From assembly GCA_016716885.1 (NCBI GenBank), contig JADJUV010000004.1:74607-138606 (forward strand): a stretch of 64,000 nt of DNA. Reading direction: 5' to 3'. The position numbers were made by a program, and so were the translations under genes. The notes under the pieces were generated by a model that made no database searches, was not told the DNA's origin, and saw only the letters and a program-made list of their open reading frames with translations. Shown in pieces: positions 35,926-44,172 of the stretch. Positions within the stretch are counted from its first letter, which is position 1. The number at the start of each line of letters is the position of its first letter. Source of the stretch: Candidatus Trichofilum aggregatum (GTDB taxonomy: Bacteria; Chloroflexota; Anaerolineae; Promineifilales; Promineifilaceae).

Positions 35926-36372
35926 ATGAGTCTCAAAGAGCAGTTACAAAATGACATGAAAACGGCCATGCGGGAAGGGCAAACGGTGAAACGGGATGCC
36001 TTACGCATGTTATTGGCGGCCATTAAGCAGACGGAAGTGGACAGCGGCAAGCCCCTGGATGATGCTGGCGTAACGGATTTGTTGATGAAGCAGGTGAAAT
36101 TACGCCGGGAAAGCATTGCCGATTTTGAAAAAGGGGGTCGCCCTGAACAGGTGGAAAAAGAAAAGGTGGATATTGCCATTATTGAGCAATATTTGCCGCA
36201 GATGATGTCACGAGACGAGGTGCAGGCTATCGTCGCGGCCGCGATCAGTCACCTCAATATCACCAGTAGCAAAGAAATGGGCCGCCTCATGGGCCACCTC
36301 ATGCCCCAGGTCAAAGGCAAAGCAGATGGTCGTATGGTCAATGAGGTCGTTAAAGAGCTATTGGGCAGTTAG
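35926..36372 (+). CDS. yqeY: GatB/YqeY domain protein
   Basis: A 148-residue YqeY protein: SLKEQLQNDMKTAMREGQ at the N-terminus, LRMLLAAIKQTEVDSGKPL, KQVKLRRESIADFEKGGRPE, EQYLPQMMSRDE, and a C-terminal GRLMGHLMPQVKGKADGRMVNEVVKELL. Related to the tail domain of GatB amidotransferases; presumed to bind tRNA but the role is unsettled. Full length. Commonly sits upstream of PgpH/YbeY genes in Chloroflexota, as here. Confidence 0.95.
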   Translation: MSLKEQLQNDMKTAMREGQTVKRDALRMLLAAIKQTEVDSGKPLDDAGVTDLLMKQVKLRRESIADFEKGGRPEQVEKEKVDIAIIEQYLPQMMSRDEVQAIVAAAISHLNITSSKEMGRLMGHLMPQVKGKADGRMVNEVVKELLGS

Positions 36373-36426
36373 AAAGAAATGCGGGTGTATGATAGAGGTT
36401 CGGATAATCACTTGGGGTTTTTGTGC

Positions 36427-36476
36427 GTAGTGACCGCTTTAGCGGGCTAGCACCAGCCCGCTAAAGCGGTCACTAC
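36427..36476. repeat. Family C hairpin repeat
   Basis: GTAGTGACCGCTTTAGCGGG and its exact complement, 22-bp perfect arms around a 6-bp loop. A second copy lies at 47964-48011 and a diverged single arm at about 17787-17810. Confidence 0.85.
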
Positions 36477-36530
36477 AAACAGAATCTCCTTCACCCATAC
36501 AGTAACACCTAATACACCCACACCCTATTT

Positions 36531-38729
36531 ATGGTCACAGACGGCGAACCGAAAATTACCTGGCAAGAGCGGTTTTGGGACTTCATCGAAGGGTCTATCC
36601 TTTGGCTGTTCATCATTGTCTTGACTGTTAGCATTACGGGTATATTGACGGTTAACACCTCCCTGGCTCCTCAGCTAAACGTGAAAGAAGGCCAGCCCTC
36701 GCCAGTGCAAATTGTGGCTCCGCGTTCCGTCGTTTTTGAGAGCGAAGAATTAACCCGCAAAGCCCGAGAGCTTGCGGCCGCGACCATTGAAGATGTCTAC
36801 GATCCCCCCTCGTTGACCATTGGCCGAAGCCAAAACGACTTAGCCCGCAATGTTTTTGCTTTTATTGACACCGTGCGGGCCGATAACCTCGCCAGTCCTG
36901 CCACCAAAATCAACTATCTCAGGGCCATCAGCGATATCCGCATTGAAAGTGAAGTAGCGGAAGACCTGGTGACCATGAATAATGAAGCGTACGATACCGC
37001 CAAAGCGGATGTACTGCGCATTATTCAGGTGATGATGCGCGATCAGGTTCGTGATATAGACCTGACCGAAACTCGGCGGCAGGCCCGTTTGCAGACGAGT
37101 TTTGAGTTGTCACCCCAGCAAGAGCGAGTCGTTACCAGCCTGGCCCCCCAGTTTATCGTGGCTAATAGCTTCTTCAATGAAGAACAAACCCAAACTGAGC
37201 GTCAAGCGGCCGTGGACCTTATCCCCCCACAGCCCCAAGAAATTCGCCAGGGCGAGATGATTGTTCGTGTGGGTGAGCTACTCAACAATGAACACATCGA
37301 AATCCTGTCCGAGTTAGATTTGCTACAACAAGAGCGTCGTTGGCAGGATGTGGTCAGCATTTTCACTGCCTCGTTGCTGGCGGTGATGTTTATTACCCTC
37401 TACTGGCAACAGTTTCACCCCCGCCTGCGGGAAATTGTGCGTTACTGGTTCTTGTTTGGTCTACTCATTTTGTTATTTATGCTGGCGGCCCGCCTGATGA
37501 TACCCGGACGTACCGCTACTGCTTTTATCTACCCCGCGGCCGCGCTTTCTCTGCTCCTGGCTATCATTTTTGATAGGCGGCTGGCCCTCATAGTCACCAT
37601 CGTTCTGGCTACCATTGTGGGTATTATTGCCAATAACTCCTTGGAAATGGCTGTTTATACAGCGACCGGGGGCCTGTTGGCCGTTCTCACCTTGCGGGAC
37701 ACCATCCGGATCAATGCCGTTTTCCGTGCCGGTCTCATGGCTGCTCTGGGCAACATGTCGGTCATCCTCATCTTCCGATTGCCGCAAAACATTGAAGGCG
37801 TCGAACTGGCCGAACTTCTGGCCTTAGGTTTGTTAAGTGGCTTGATCGCGGCCAGTTTGACCATCGGCGGCTTTTATCTGGCGGGCAGTCTGTTTGGGGT
37901 CATCACCACCGTACAATTACAGGATTTGTCCCGCCTGGATCATCCGTTGCTCAAGGAGCTGTTGCGCCGGGCACCGGGCACGTACCACCACAGCATTATG
38001 GTAGCGAACCTGGCGGAACAAGCCGCCGAGCGGATTAAGGCCAACAGCACTTTGGTGCGGGTGGGCGCGTTTTACCATGACGTGGGCAAAATGAACCGCC
38101 CGCCGTTTTTTACGGAAAACCAGGATGGGCCTAATCCCCATGATTCGCTTGATCCCTACAGCAGTGCCCGCATCATCATCAGCCATGTTACCGATGGGCT
38201 AACTTTAGCCAAACAGAGCCGACTGCCAGACCGAATTCGTGATTTCATTGCTGAACATCATGGCACACGGGTGGTGGCTATGTTTTACAAGAAAGCCCAG
38301 GCTCTGACCTCGGAAGAGGGGGGTGAACCCGTGGATAAGAAGCGGTTTCAGTACCCTGGCCCGCGGCCGCGTTCCCGTGAAACTGCCATTGTGGCGATGG
38401 CCGATGCGGTTGAGGCGGCTTCCAGTGCCATTCGTCCGGATACCGAGGCCGCCATTGAAAAATTGGTCAACTCCATCGTTGAGGATCATTTGAAAGAGAG
38501 CCAATTGGACAATTGCGGTCTGACATTGGGGGATCTGAAGCAGATTCGTGAATCGTTTAGTGAAACGTTGAAAGGACGTTTCCATGTGCGGGTTAAGTAT
38601 CCGGGTAACGAGGAGTTGATGAATTCTGAACCACCCCCGGCCCTGCTGGTGAATGAACCGGGTGAGAATGGTACGCCGAACCGCGCGGCCGCGTCATCTG
38701 CCACCCCTCGGCCCGTGATAAACTCCTAG
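36531..38729 (+). CDS. PgpH-like 7TM-HD phosphodiesterase
   Basis: A 732-residue membrane protein: N-terminal helix, extracellular 7TMR-HD region (~60-280), seven helices (~285-465), then a cytoplasmic HD domain (~475-690) with HSIMVANLAE, FYHDVGKMNRPPFF (HD pair), ISHVTDGL, IAEHHGT and AMADAVEAASSA. Family members such as Listeria PgpH hydrolyse cyclic di-AMP; the same activity is inferred. It lies in the conserved YqeY-PgpH-YbeY-DgkA order. Confidence 0.92.
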   Translation: MVTDGEPKITWQERFWDFIEGSILWLFIIVLTVSITGILTVNTSLAPQLNVKEGQPSPVQIVAPRSVVFESEELTRKARELAAATIEDVYDPPSLTIGRSQNDLARNVFAFIDTVRADNLASPATKINYLRAISDIRIESEVAEDLVTMNNEAYDTAKADVLRIIQVMMRDQVRDIDLTETRRQARLQTSFELSPQQERVVTSLAPQFIVANSFFNEEQTQTERQAAVDLIPPQPQEIRQGEMIVRVGELLNNEHIEILSELDLLQQERRWQDVVSIFTASLLAVMFITLYWQQFHPRLREIVRYWFLFGLLILLFMLAARLMIPGRTATAFIYPAAALSLLLAIIFDRRLALIVTIVLATIVGIIANNSLEMAVYTATGGLLAVLTLRDTIRINAVFRAGLMAALGNMSVILIFRLPQNIEGVELAELLALGLLSGLIAASLTIGGFYLAGSLFGVITTVQLQDLSRLDHPLLKELLRRAPGTYHHSIMVANLAEQAAERIKANSTLVRVGAFYHDVGKMNRPPFFTENQDGPNPHDSLDPYSSARIIISHVTDGLTLAKQSRLPDRIRDFIAEHHGTRVVAMFYKKAQALTSEEGGEPVDKKRFQYPGPRPRSRETAIVAMADAVEAASSAIRPDTEAAIEKLVNSIVEDHLKESQLDNCGLTLGDLKQIRESFSETLKGRFHVRVKYPGNEELMNSEPPPALLVNEPGENGTPNRAAASSATPRPVINS

Positions 38730-38875
38730 CCCAGTTTAAATGGCTCCCGAGCACGACTCTGTCGAGGACGCCACCCACGCAGAGCGGGAATAGTTCTGAT
38801 ACCTGAATATTCGTGGCAGCTTTTCTTGCCCTCTGCCGAAGAAGTGGGGTCGTGACTAACGAACAAGAGTAACCT

Positions 38876-39340
38876 ATGTTTCAATTGACACTCCAGGTGG
38901 AGTACCCTGTTATGGTGGAATATGAAGAGGCGATACGGTTTGCGGCCGCGGCCGCGCTCAGCCAGCAATGCGTTTCACCGCCCGCCGCCTTAACCATTTT
39001 GCTCACCGATGATGATACCTTGCATCAGTTGAACCGGGATTACCGGGACGTAGATAGCCCCACCGATGTCCTTAGCTTTCCCATGGATGGGGATCATCCG
39101 GGGGCGTTGGTGCCCTATCTGGGTGATATTGCCATTTCCGTACCTTATGCGGATCGCCAGGCGCAGACTGAGGGGCATTCCTTGCTGGCTGAGTTGCAGC
39201 TTCTCACCGTGCATGGTGTCTTACACCTGCTGGGTTATGATCACATGGAGCCAGAAGATAAGGCCGAAATGTGGCTGGTACAGGCCGAAATCTTGCATAG
39301 CCTGGGTGCGGCTGTTACCCAGCCCCCAGAAAATGATTAA
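38876..39340 (+). CDS. ybeY: Endoribonuclease YbeY
   Basis: A 154-residue zinc-dependent RNase required for 16S rRNA 3' maturation and ribosome quality control. The metal site HGVLHLLGYDHMEPED (H-x3-H-x5-H) is intact; LNRDYRDVDSPTDVLSFP and LGDIAIS are family signatures. Immediately downstream of the PgpH-like gene and upstream of DgkA, the usual order. Two overlapping GCGGCCGC sites encode Ala codons near residue 24. Confidence 0.95.
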   Translation: MFQLTLQVEYPVMVEYEEAIRFAAAAALSQQCVSPPAALTILLTDDDTLHQLNRDYRDVDSPTDVLSFPMDGDHPGALVPYLGDIAISVPYADRQAQTEGHSLLAELQLLTVHGVLHLLGYDHMEPEDKAEMWLVQAEILHSLGAAVTQPPEND

Positions 39341-39349
39341 CGCAACGGT

Positions 39350-39437
39350 GGCGAAAATAAACACAACCTCTGAAAATCTCTTAGTCTCTTAGTCACTTGG
39401 TCTCCAGAGGTCAGAACAAAAAACGCCAATGCCCAGT
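39350..39437 (-). repeat. Family A inverted-repeat element, copy 3
   Basis: GGCGAAAAT ... AATCTCTTAGTCTCTTAGTC ... TCCAGAGGTCAG ... CGCCAATGCC. Located between ybeY and the diacylglycerol kinase gene. Confidence 0.75.
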
Positions 39438-39469
39438 GATTAAATTCCCCTACGATACGAGTCGCCATC

Positions 39470-40105
39470 ATGTCTTCACCACCCCCTTCCTTTTCGGTCA
39501 AACGTCGGTTATCCAGTTTCCGGTTTGCCTTTTCGGGTTGGGTCTATGTACTACGTACCCAACACAATGCCTGGATTCACGCGGCCGCGTCCTTGCTCGT
39601 GTTTGCCCTGGGCCTCTGGCTACGACTACCGGCCCGCGATTGGGCGGTGTTGTTGCTGACGATTATGGTGGTATGGATGGGCGAGTTTATCAACACGGCC
39701 ATTGAGGCGGTGGTAGATATGACCATGCCGGATCATCACCCGTTGGCGAAAGTGGCGAAAGATGTCGCGGCCGCGGCTGTTCTGGTCGGTGCGTGCGGGG
39801 CCATTATTATTGGCCTGCTCATACTTGGCCCGCCGCTGGTGGCGAAACTGGAGGGGATTGGTGACTTGGCGTTGTTTGCGCCTTTGCCTGCGTTATTTCA
39901 GATGCAAGAATGGCTCAATCTTCAGAGATTGAGCCATTCTAAAAAGGCTGAACAAGCAACTTACCGGGGTAGCTTATCTGGGGTAACGTCGCGCAACCGG
40001 GGATTGGTGATGTCACGCGGGGAGAGCGAGGGGTTGTTTACGCCCCAATCAAGATTGAAGTCCGGATCGTTCCACAACACCCCAAACTCATCACCACTGT
40101 CATAG
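39470..40105 (+). CDS. dgkA: Diacylglycerol/undecaprenol kinase family protein, extended C-terminus
   Basis: A DgkA-type integral membrane lipid kinase. Residues ~15-130 carry the family pattern: FRFAFSGWVYVLRTQHNAWIH, then MGEFINTAIEAVVDMTMPDHHPLAKVAKDVAAAAVL with the E-x2-N-T-A-I-E catalytic stretch and KxxKD. The normal length is ~120-140 residues; this frame continues to 211 through a 13-bp hairpin (39908-39939) and ~145 bp antisense to rmlC. The tail is low in motif content and looks spurious, so the native stop may have been lost. Confidence 0.85.
   Translation: MSSPPPSFSVKRRLSSFRFAFSGWVYVLRTQHNAWIHAAASLLVFALGLWLRLPARDWAVLLLTIMVVWMGEFINTAIEAVVDMTMPDHHPLAKVAKDVAAAAVLVGACGAIIIGLLILGPPLVAKLEGIGDLALFAPLPALFQMQEWLNLQRLSHSKKAEQATYRGSLSGVTSRNRGLVMSRGESEGLFTPQSRLKSGSFHNTPNSSPLS
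39908..39939. other. 13-bp perfect hairpin inside DgkA tail
   Basis: GAATGGCTCAATC-TTCAGA-GATTGAGCCATTC. Positioned where a terminator between the convergent dgkA and rmlC genes would be expected, yet within the annotated DgkA frame; flanking T-runs are weak. Confidence 0.6.
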
Positions 40106-40500
40106 TAATTATCCACGATGTAAGTCAAAGTGACATCGGTCAGGGCGGCAAAGCCATGAGCGATGCCGACCGGGATAAACAGACCCAGTGGGTTGTCGTC
40201 CCCCATGTCTACGGTTTGGGTAGCCAGATAGGTGGGGGATTGCGGCCGCAAATCAACCATCACCGCCCGGATCATCCCTCTGGGTACATACCAATAATCT
40301 ACCTGATGAAAGTGGTAATGCAGCCCCCGTACCACCCCTTGTTTTGATTCCGAACGATTTGTCTGTATCCGCTCCCAACTGCGTTGAGGAAACCATTCCT
40401 TACGAAATGTCTCCATAAAAAACCCTCGTTCATCTTGCCACGGTGTTAGACGGGCAATTTGTACGCCGTCTATGAATTGTGATGATTCAATAGTAGTCAT
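39961..40500 (-). CDS. rfbC: dTDP-4-dehydrorhamnose 3,5-epimerase-like protein
   Basis: About 179 residues from the ATG at 40498-40500; an upstream start at 40602 would cross a terminator. Cupin-fold RmlC: DERGFFMETFRKEWFP, NRSESKQGVVRGLHYHF (catalytic His), YWYVPRGMIRAVMVDLRP, GIAHGFAAL and TLTYIVDNYYDSGDEFGVLWNDP. Makes dTDP-L-rhamnose precursor for surface glycans. The other rml genes are absent here, so it may act on another nucleotide sugar. Convergent with dgkA and overlapping its tail. Confidence 0.87.
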   Translation of the reverse strand: MTTIESSQFIDGVQIARLTPWQDERGFFMETFRKEWFPQRSWERIQTNRSESKQGVVRGLHYHFHQVDYWYVPRGMIRAVMVDLRPQSPTYLATQTVDMGDDNPLGLFIPVGIAHGFAALTDVTLTYIVDNYYDSGDEFGVLWNDPDFNLDWGVNNPSLSPRDITNPRLRDVTPDKLPR

Positions 40501-40534
40501 ATCAGTCGATTGTAGATAATTTTTTCGATTTACA

Positions 40535-40569
40535 CAAAAGAAACCGGGTATCTGATGATGCCCGGTTTC
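40535..40569 (-). terminator. Intrinsic terminator of the ubiquitin-like operon
   Basis: On the minus strand GAAACCGGG ... CCCGGTTTC followed by TTTTGTG, 41 bp past the stop of the RING-like gene and before rmlC. It marks the 3' end of the Ubl operon. Confidence 0.8.
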
Positions 40570-40609
40570 TGATACGAATGGTGAAGAGGTTAAGAGCGCC
40601 ATTCTGGCG

Positions 40610-41092
40610 CTAGTTGCGGATTTTGATAGCTTTCAGGAGCCAGTTCCAAAAAGCGCTCCAAAAGCCTGGTTGCTGCATTTCCTGATAAGCACGGCGCTGC
40701 TCTTCCTTGAGCCGCTTGGTGTTGGCACTGGCTCCATTGTTGCTGGGTTGGGCCTCTCGGGGTAAATCTCGCCGTTGGATGACGAGAACAGGATCGGACT
40801 GGGTGCCATGAACACGATACTGATTGTGTTCACAGCCCAGAACCGCGCACTTGCCGCCCTTCTGCTCCCAGCAAATTTTATGGTAAAGCGTGCCACATTT
40901 GCCACAGATGACCGGTTGCAAGGCTGGTTCGGTTACATGGTTCTCCACTGGGCCAGCACAAATTGGACAATGCAGGCTTAAGGTGTTGGCCTCAACAATG
41001 TCATCCAGGGAGATATGGATTGGGGGAGCTTCGGTTTCGTCGAACATGGTGACAGGTGGGTGATGTGTCTTTCTACTTCTACGTTCAGCCAT
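40610..41092 (-). CDS. RING-like (Prok-RING) zinc protein, candidate E3
   Basis: A 160-residue protein with a binuclear treble-clef/RING-like zinc module at residues 42-89: Cys42-x2-Cys45, Cys63-x2-Cys66, His71-x2-Cys74, Cys82 and Cys87 (HCPIC, ICGKCGTLYHKICW). This resembles the prokaryotic RING family (Prok-RING_1), reported near Ubl/E2 genes. A charged linker leads to a C-terminal amphipathic, Trp-rich helix (FWSAFWNWLLKAI) that could touch membrane. It is the last gene of the Ubl operon, 37 bp after the second JAMM gene. An E3-like adaptor role is inferred, not shown. Confidence 0.8.
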   Translation of the reverse strand: MAERRSRKTHHPPVTMFDETEAPPIHISLDDIVEANTLSLHCPICAGPVENHVTEPALQPVICGKCGTLYHKICWEQKGGKCAVLGCEHNQYRVHGTQSDPVLVIQRRDLPREAQPSNNGASANTKRLKEEQRRAYQEMQQPGFWSAFWNWLLKAIKIRN

Positions 41093-41129
41093 CTATTTTC
41101 AGGCACATCATACGCCAAAAATCAGGCAA

Positions 41130-42209
41130 TTACCAGCCTTTGTGTGCCCAGTAGGGCCAGGGGAAATCGTAGCGGTCTACCCGTGTTTTGGGCCGATCCC
41201 AGCAGAAAAAACCACTGGTGCGGGCCACCGGGTCTAAAACCAGGGCCACATGCCATACCTGGGTGAAAAAATTCTGATGAATGAACAAGTCCATGCCGGA
41301 AAGGAAGATGCCAAAGCCGGGGTGGGTATGATACCAGCCCACCATCACCGCACTCTCGTCCGGGTATAGTTCGGCTAATTTATCATTCAGGTAGCGCCAG
41401 CTTTCTGGCGTGTAGGTGACGCTGGCGCCATGCATCCGCGTATGTTTGGCAATGATGGTATCAGTGATGTGAACAACGTAACGGCCATCGGGCTGTTTTT
41501 CGGGCGGTGGGCCAATTAGCACACCGGCGACTTCCCGATCCAGGCTGGATAGGGCATGAGCTTGAGCATCACGAAAGGCATTTTCGTTGATGAGAATATC
41601 GGTGGCGGCCCAGGTGGAATGGTTGAGCGGCCGCCGCAAACCGGCAATTCGGGTCTTTGGTTTATCGGTTGCCACGCTTGGTACCGTGAAGGGCGTTACC
41701 CCAGCTTCACGCTCCTCAAAAACCTGCTCTGGTTCGGCCACGTGAATGGCTGGCTCACCGTCGTTTTCTACGGGTACGGGAGCCGGGTCGGGCATGGCAT
41801 CAGCCGTGGGTATTTCTTCCACGGGCACGATTTCCTCGCCTGGGGGATGGGGTGGGGGTTCGGTGAGGGCCGCGGCCGCGTCCGGCGCAATCACATAAGC
41901 CAGACCATCATTGAGCGAAACGGGGGTTGTCGTTTCGGCTTCATCCAGCAAGGCAATCTCCAGTTGGTGATTTTCCTGCTGGGTCCATTCACCCAGGCGG
42001 ATAGTGGCATAATCTGCCAGAACGGCCGCTTCTAGCTCATCGGCATAATGGGCTAACTCAGCCAATGTGCAGTCGCCTAAGGTTTTGCGGCCGCTACTGG
42101 TGTCCACTTTATCCGTTGGTAATAGTTTGACCGTTACCTGAGTGGGTTGTTCCTCGCCTGGTAGGTTGAGGGTTATCAGAGCTGTGATATAAGGGGTGGA
42201 TGTGGTCAT
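41130..42209 (-). CDS. JAMM/MPN+ peptidase (candidate deconjugase), soluble
   Basis: A 359-residue protein. The C-terminal domain (~200-345) is a JAB/MPN metalloprotease with a complete JAMM site: Glu226 (DREVAGVLIG), His294 and His296 (GWYHTHPGFG), Ser304 and Asp307 (FLSGMD). Residues ~1-110 form an unassigned alpha/beta domain (YITALITLNLPGEE, TLAELAHYADELEAAVLADY), and ~112-190 an acidic Pro-rich linker. It starts 9 bp after the upstream JAMM gene. The likely role is removal or processing of the operon's Ubl. No membrane segment. Confidence 0.88.
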   Translation of the reverse strand: MTTSTPYITALITLNLPGEEQPTQVTVKLLPTDKVDTSSGRKTLGDCTLAELAHYADELEAAVLADYATIRLGEWTQQENHQLEIALLDEAETTTPVSLNDGLAYVIAPDAAAALTEPPPHPPGEEIVPVEEIPTADAMPDPAPVPVENDGEPAIHVAEPEQVFEEREAGVTPFTVPSVATDKPKTRIAGLRRPLNHSTWAATDILINENAFRDAQAHALSSLDREVAGVLIGPPPEKQPDGRYVVHITDTIIAKHTRMHGASVTYTPESWRYLNDKLAELYPDESAVMVGWYHTHPGFGIFLSGMDLFIHQNFFTQVWHVALVLDPVARTSGFFCWDRPKTRVDRYDFPWPYWAHKGW

Positions 42210-42218
42210 GGTTACGTC

Positions 42219-43469
42219 TTATTCAAGTTCAAAAACAATGGTACAACTTTCGCCAATGGATTGGCCTTCCCGGTTAAGGGCTACCAGATAGAGTTGGTAG
42301 GGGCCAGGGATCATCGCACTGGTGTCTAGGGTTCCCAGTTGACCCAGGGTACGATCCCGGCGAAAGCGGGTTACGGTGGTCCATTCTTCGTTTTCATCTG
42401 TGGTGGCCCGCACATAGAGCATGTACTGGCTCGCGGCCGCGACATCAGCCGTGCCAATGACGGTTGTCTCACTGGCGCGGGCTACGGTGGTTCCCGCTGA
42501 TGGCACAATAAGCCGTAAATGGGGGTCTGGGCACGCGGCCGCGCCCAGCGCATTGGCTTCACTCATCGTTTGATCGGCGAAAGTCAGTACCACATTTTGT
42601 AATGTCGTGGCTCGTTGCGTCAGGTGCAAGATAACCGCCAAAAGCAAAAGGATGGTCAGGGTTAACCCGGCCAGACCGAACCATAAACCAGTCGTTGGGG
42701 CCAGGGTAGGCCATTCATTGCCCGGGGCGTAGAAATTGTCCCCGGCTGGGTTAGAGTCATCGGCCAGACCCACGCCACTCAGGGTAGGCCGCGGCCGCGT
42801 GGCCCGTCGGCCCATGGGTCTGTCCCAGGCCCTATCCCGCCCAATATGCCAGTTAACCACCTGGTTGGGCTGTTCATCGGTGCGTTCGTAATAACCCTCA
42901 ATGGGTGAAATGGCCCGCTCCAGCCCATCCAGTAAATTTTGTTGATCCCAGCCAAAAAAGCAGGCTTCTTGCCGCACGGGGTCAACCACCAGACCAATGT
43001 GCCACAATTCCCGAAACGCCACTGTATGAACAACCACATCATCGGCGGAGTAAAACACACCTAAATCGGGATGGGTATGGAACCAGCCCACGATGGTCAA
43101 CTGCGGGTGCAGGCTTTCCCGGTCCCGGTTGATCTTGGCCCACACGTCGGCCGTGAAGGTGAAATGGACTGGCCCATGTTGATCGCTGATGGCGGGTAAC
43201 GCGGCCGCGATAGCCACCCATTGTTGCCCCTGCCGCTGGAAAGCCTTGCCCAGCAACACGCCCCCTAATTCACGGTGCAAATCGGTGTTGCAGTGGCGAT
43301 CAATCTGGCGCAACGCTTCCTGGCTGATAAGAACACCAACCTGGTTGGGTTGCGGCCGCTCACCATGCAACAAACAATTCGCCAGCCAATCAGATGCCGG
43401 TGAAGAGGTTGTTGTTTCCGGGTGGGTGGGGATGGTAGTCTCAGATGAGGATGTTGATGCCGAGGTCAT
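42219..43469 (-). CDS. Membrane-anchored JAMM/MPN+ peptidase
   Basis: About 416 residues from the ATG at 43467-43469 (a TTG at 43490 is in frame). It overlaps the 3' end of the E2 gene by ~27 bp, indicating coupling. N-terminal JAMM domain: Glu67 (RELGGVLLG), His131 and His133 (GWFHTHPDLG), Ser141 and Asp144 (YSADD). A single transmembrane helix (~261-283, LAGLTLTILLLLAVILHL) precedes a C-terminal beta-sandwich-like domain (~320-416; YMLYVRATTDENEEWTT, GPYQLYLVAL). Predicted topology puts the peptidase inside and the C-terminal domain outside, an unusual arrangement for a deubiquitinase-like enzyme. Confidence 0.88.
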   Translation of the reverse strand: MTSASTSSSETTIPTHPETTTSSPASDWLANCLLHGERPQPNQVGVLISQEALRQIDRHCNTDLHRELGGVLLGKAFQRQGQQWVAIAAALPAISDQHGPVHFTFTADVWAKINRDRESLHPQLTIVGWFHTHPDLGVFYSADDVVVHTVAFRELWHIGLVVDPVRQEACFFGWDQQNLLDGLERAISPIEGYYERTDEQPNQVVNWHIGRDRAWDRPMGRRATRPRPTLSGVGLADDSNPAGDNFYAPGNEWPTLAPTTGLWFGLAGLTLTILLLLAVILHLTQRATTLQNVVLTFADQTMSEANALGAAACPDPHLRLIVPSAGTTVARASETTVIGTADVAAASQYMLYVRATTDENEEWTTVTRFRRDRTLGQLGTLDTSAMIPGPYQLYLVALNREGQSIGESCTIVFELE

Positions 43470-43977
43470 CGGGTTTCTCAGTTTCCCCAATCACAATCTG
43501 ATCAATGAGCGATGCGCCCTTGAGTGACCGATTATCGATAGGGAAGAGCTGTTTGTTACGCAAAGCCCAGGCCGCCGCTTTGGAATTCATGGGGTCTTTG
43601 GGGCCAAGATTTTTGTACTGCACCATTTCGCCCAACGTCAAAAGCAATTCATCCAGCGTTTTGGCGGGCCACCAGGCGCCAATACAGACGGCTCCCGTGA
43701 TGTGGATATTGGGATGAAAAATGGGGGTGAGCCATTTCATCTGTGGCTGTTTGAGCGGGTATTCGGCATGTAGATAGATGCTGACCTCATGCACATCCCG
43801 ATAAATCGGTTTGTCCCCATTCAGGTTTTCGACACCTCGGCAGGTAAAGCGAAAATGATACCTTTCCGGTGGATCACCATCAGTGGTTAAAATGTGGATG
43901 AGTTCGCTACGCTCAACGAGTTCCCGCACGCGCTTAAAATCATTACGCAAACGGGTTTCACGAATATCGAAGGACAT
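43441..43977 (-). CDS. E2 ubiquitin-conjugating-enzyme-like protein
   Basis: A 178-residue UBC-fold protein. It has an N-terminal helix (RLRNDFKRVRELVE), the beta-sheet core (YRDVHEVSIYLHAEYPLKQP), the E2 hallmark His88-Pro89-Asn90 (FHPNIHITGAVCIG) and catalytic Cys98 ten residues on, then WWP-AKTLDELLLTLGEMV and a conserved DPMNSKAA segment matching eukaryotic 'dPln..aa'. This is much closer to canonical E2s than degenerate RWD or Prok-E2 families. Second gene of the Ubl operon. It would take an activated Ubl from an E1, but no E1 gene is in the window. Confidence 0.92.
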   Translation of the reverse strand: MSFDIRETRLRNDFKRVRELVERSELIHILTTDGDPPERYHFRFTCRGVENLNGDKPIYRDVHEVSIYLHAEYPLKQPQMKWLTPIFHPNIHITGAVCIGAWWPAKTLDELLLTLGEMVQYKNLGPKDPMNSKAAAWALRNKQLFPIDNRSLKGASLIDQIVIGETEKPDDLGINILI

Positions 43978-44043
43978 GTTATGACTGCCTTGAAGGTTTT
44001 GGGCTAAACGCCCTTAACGACCTGTTTGTGATAAAAAAGCAAA

Positions 44044-44086
44044 GACGAAGGACGATTATTTAGTGGTAAATCTTTCATCCTTCGTC
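44044..44086 (-). other. Hairpin 1 in Ubl-E2 spacer
   Basis: GACGAAGGACGA ... TCATCCTTCGTC, a 12-bp stem with one mismatch and a ~19-base loop, in the 195-bp gap between the Ubl and E2 genes. It could attenuate or stabilise, letting Ubl be made in excess of E2. Confidence 0.6.
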
Positions 44087-44129
44087 AAATGATTATGGTG
44101 TTGTTCGAGAAACAACCTGGTGCTTCGGT

Positions 44130-44160
44130 GAATGGTCCAATCTTGACGATTGAACCATTC
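44130..44160 (-). other. Hairpin 2 in Ubl-E2 spacer
   Basis: GAATGGTCCAATC-TTGAC-GATTGAACCATTC, a 13-bp stem with one mismatch, starting 12 bp after the Ubl stop. Confidence 0.6.
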
Positions 44161-44172
44161 GCGGACGGTATG

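Noticed and set aside
39908..39939. Rho-independent terminator between dgkA and rmlC
   Set aside because: The stem is perfect but neither side has a convincing T-run, so it is listed only as a hairpin.
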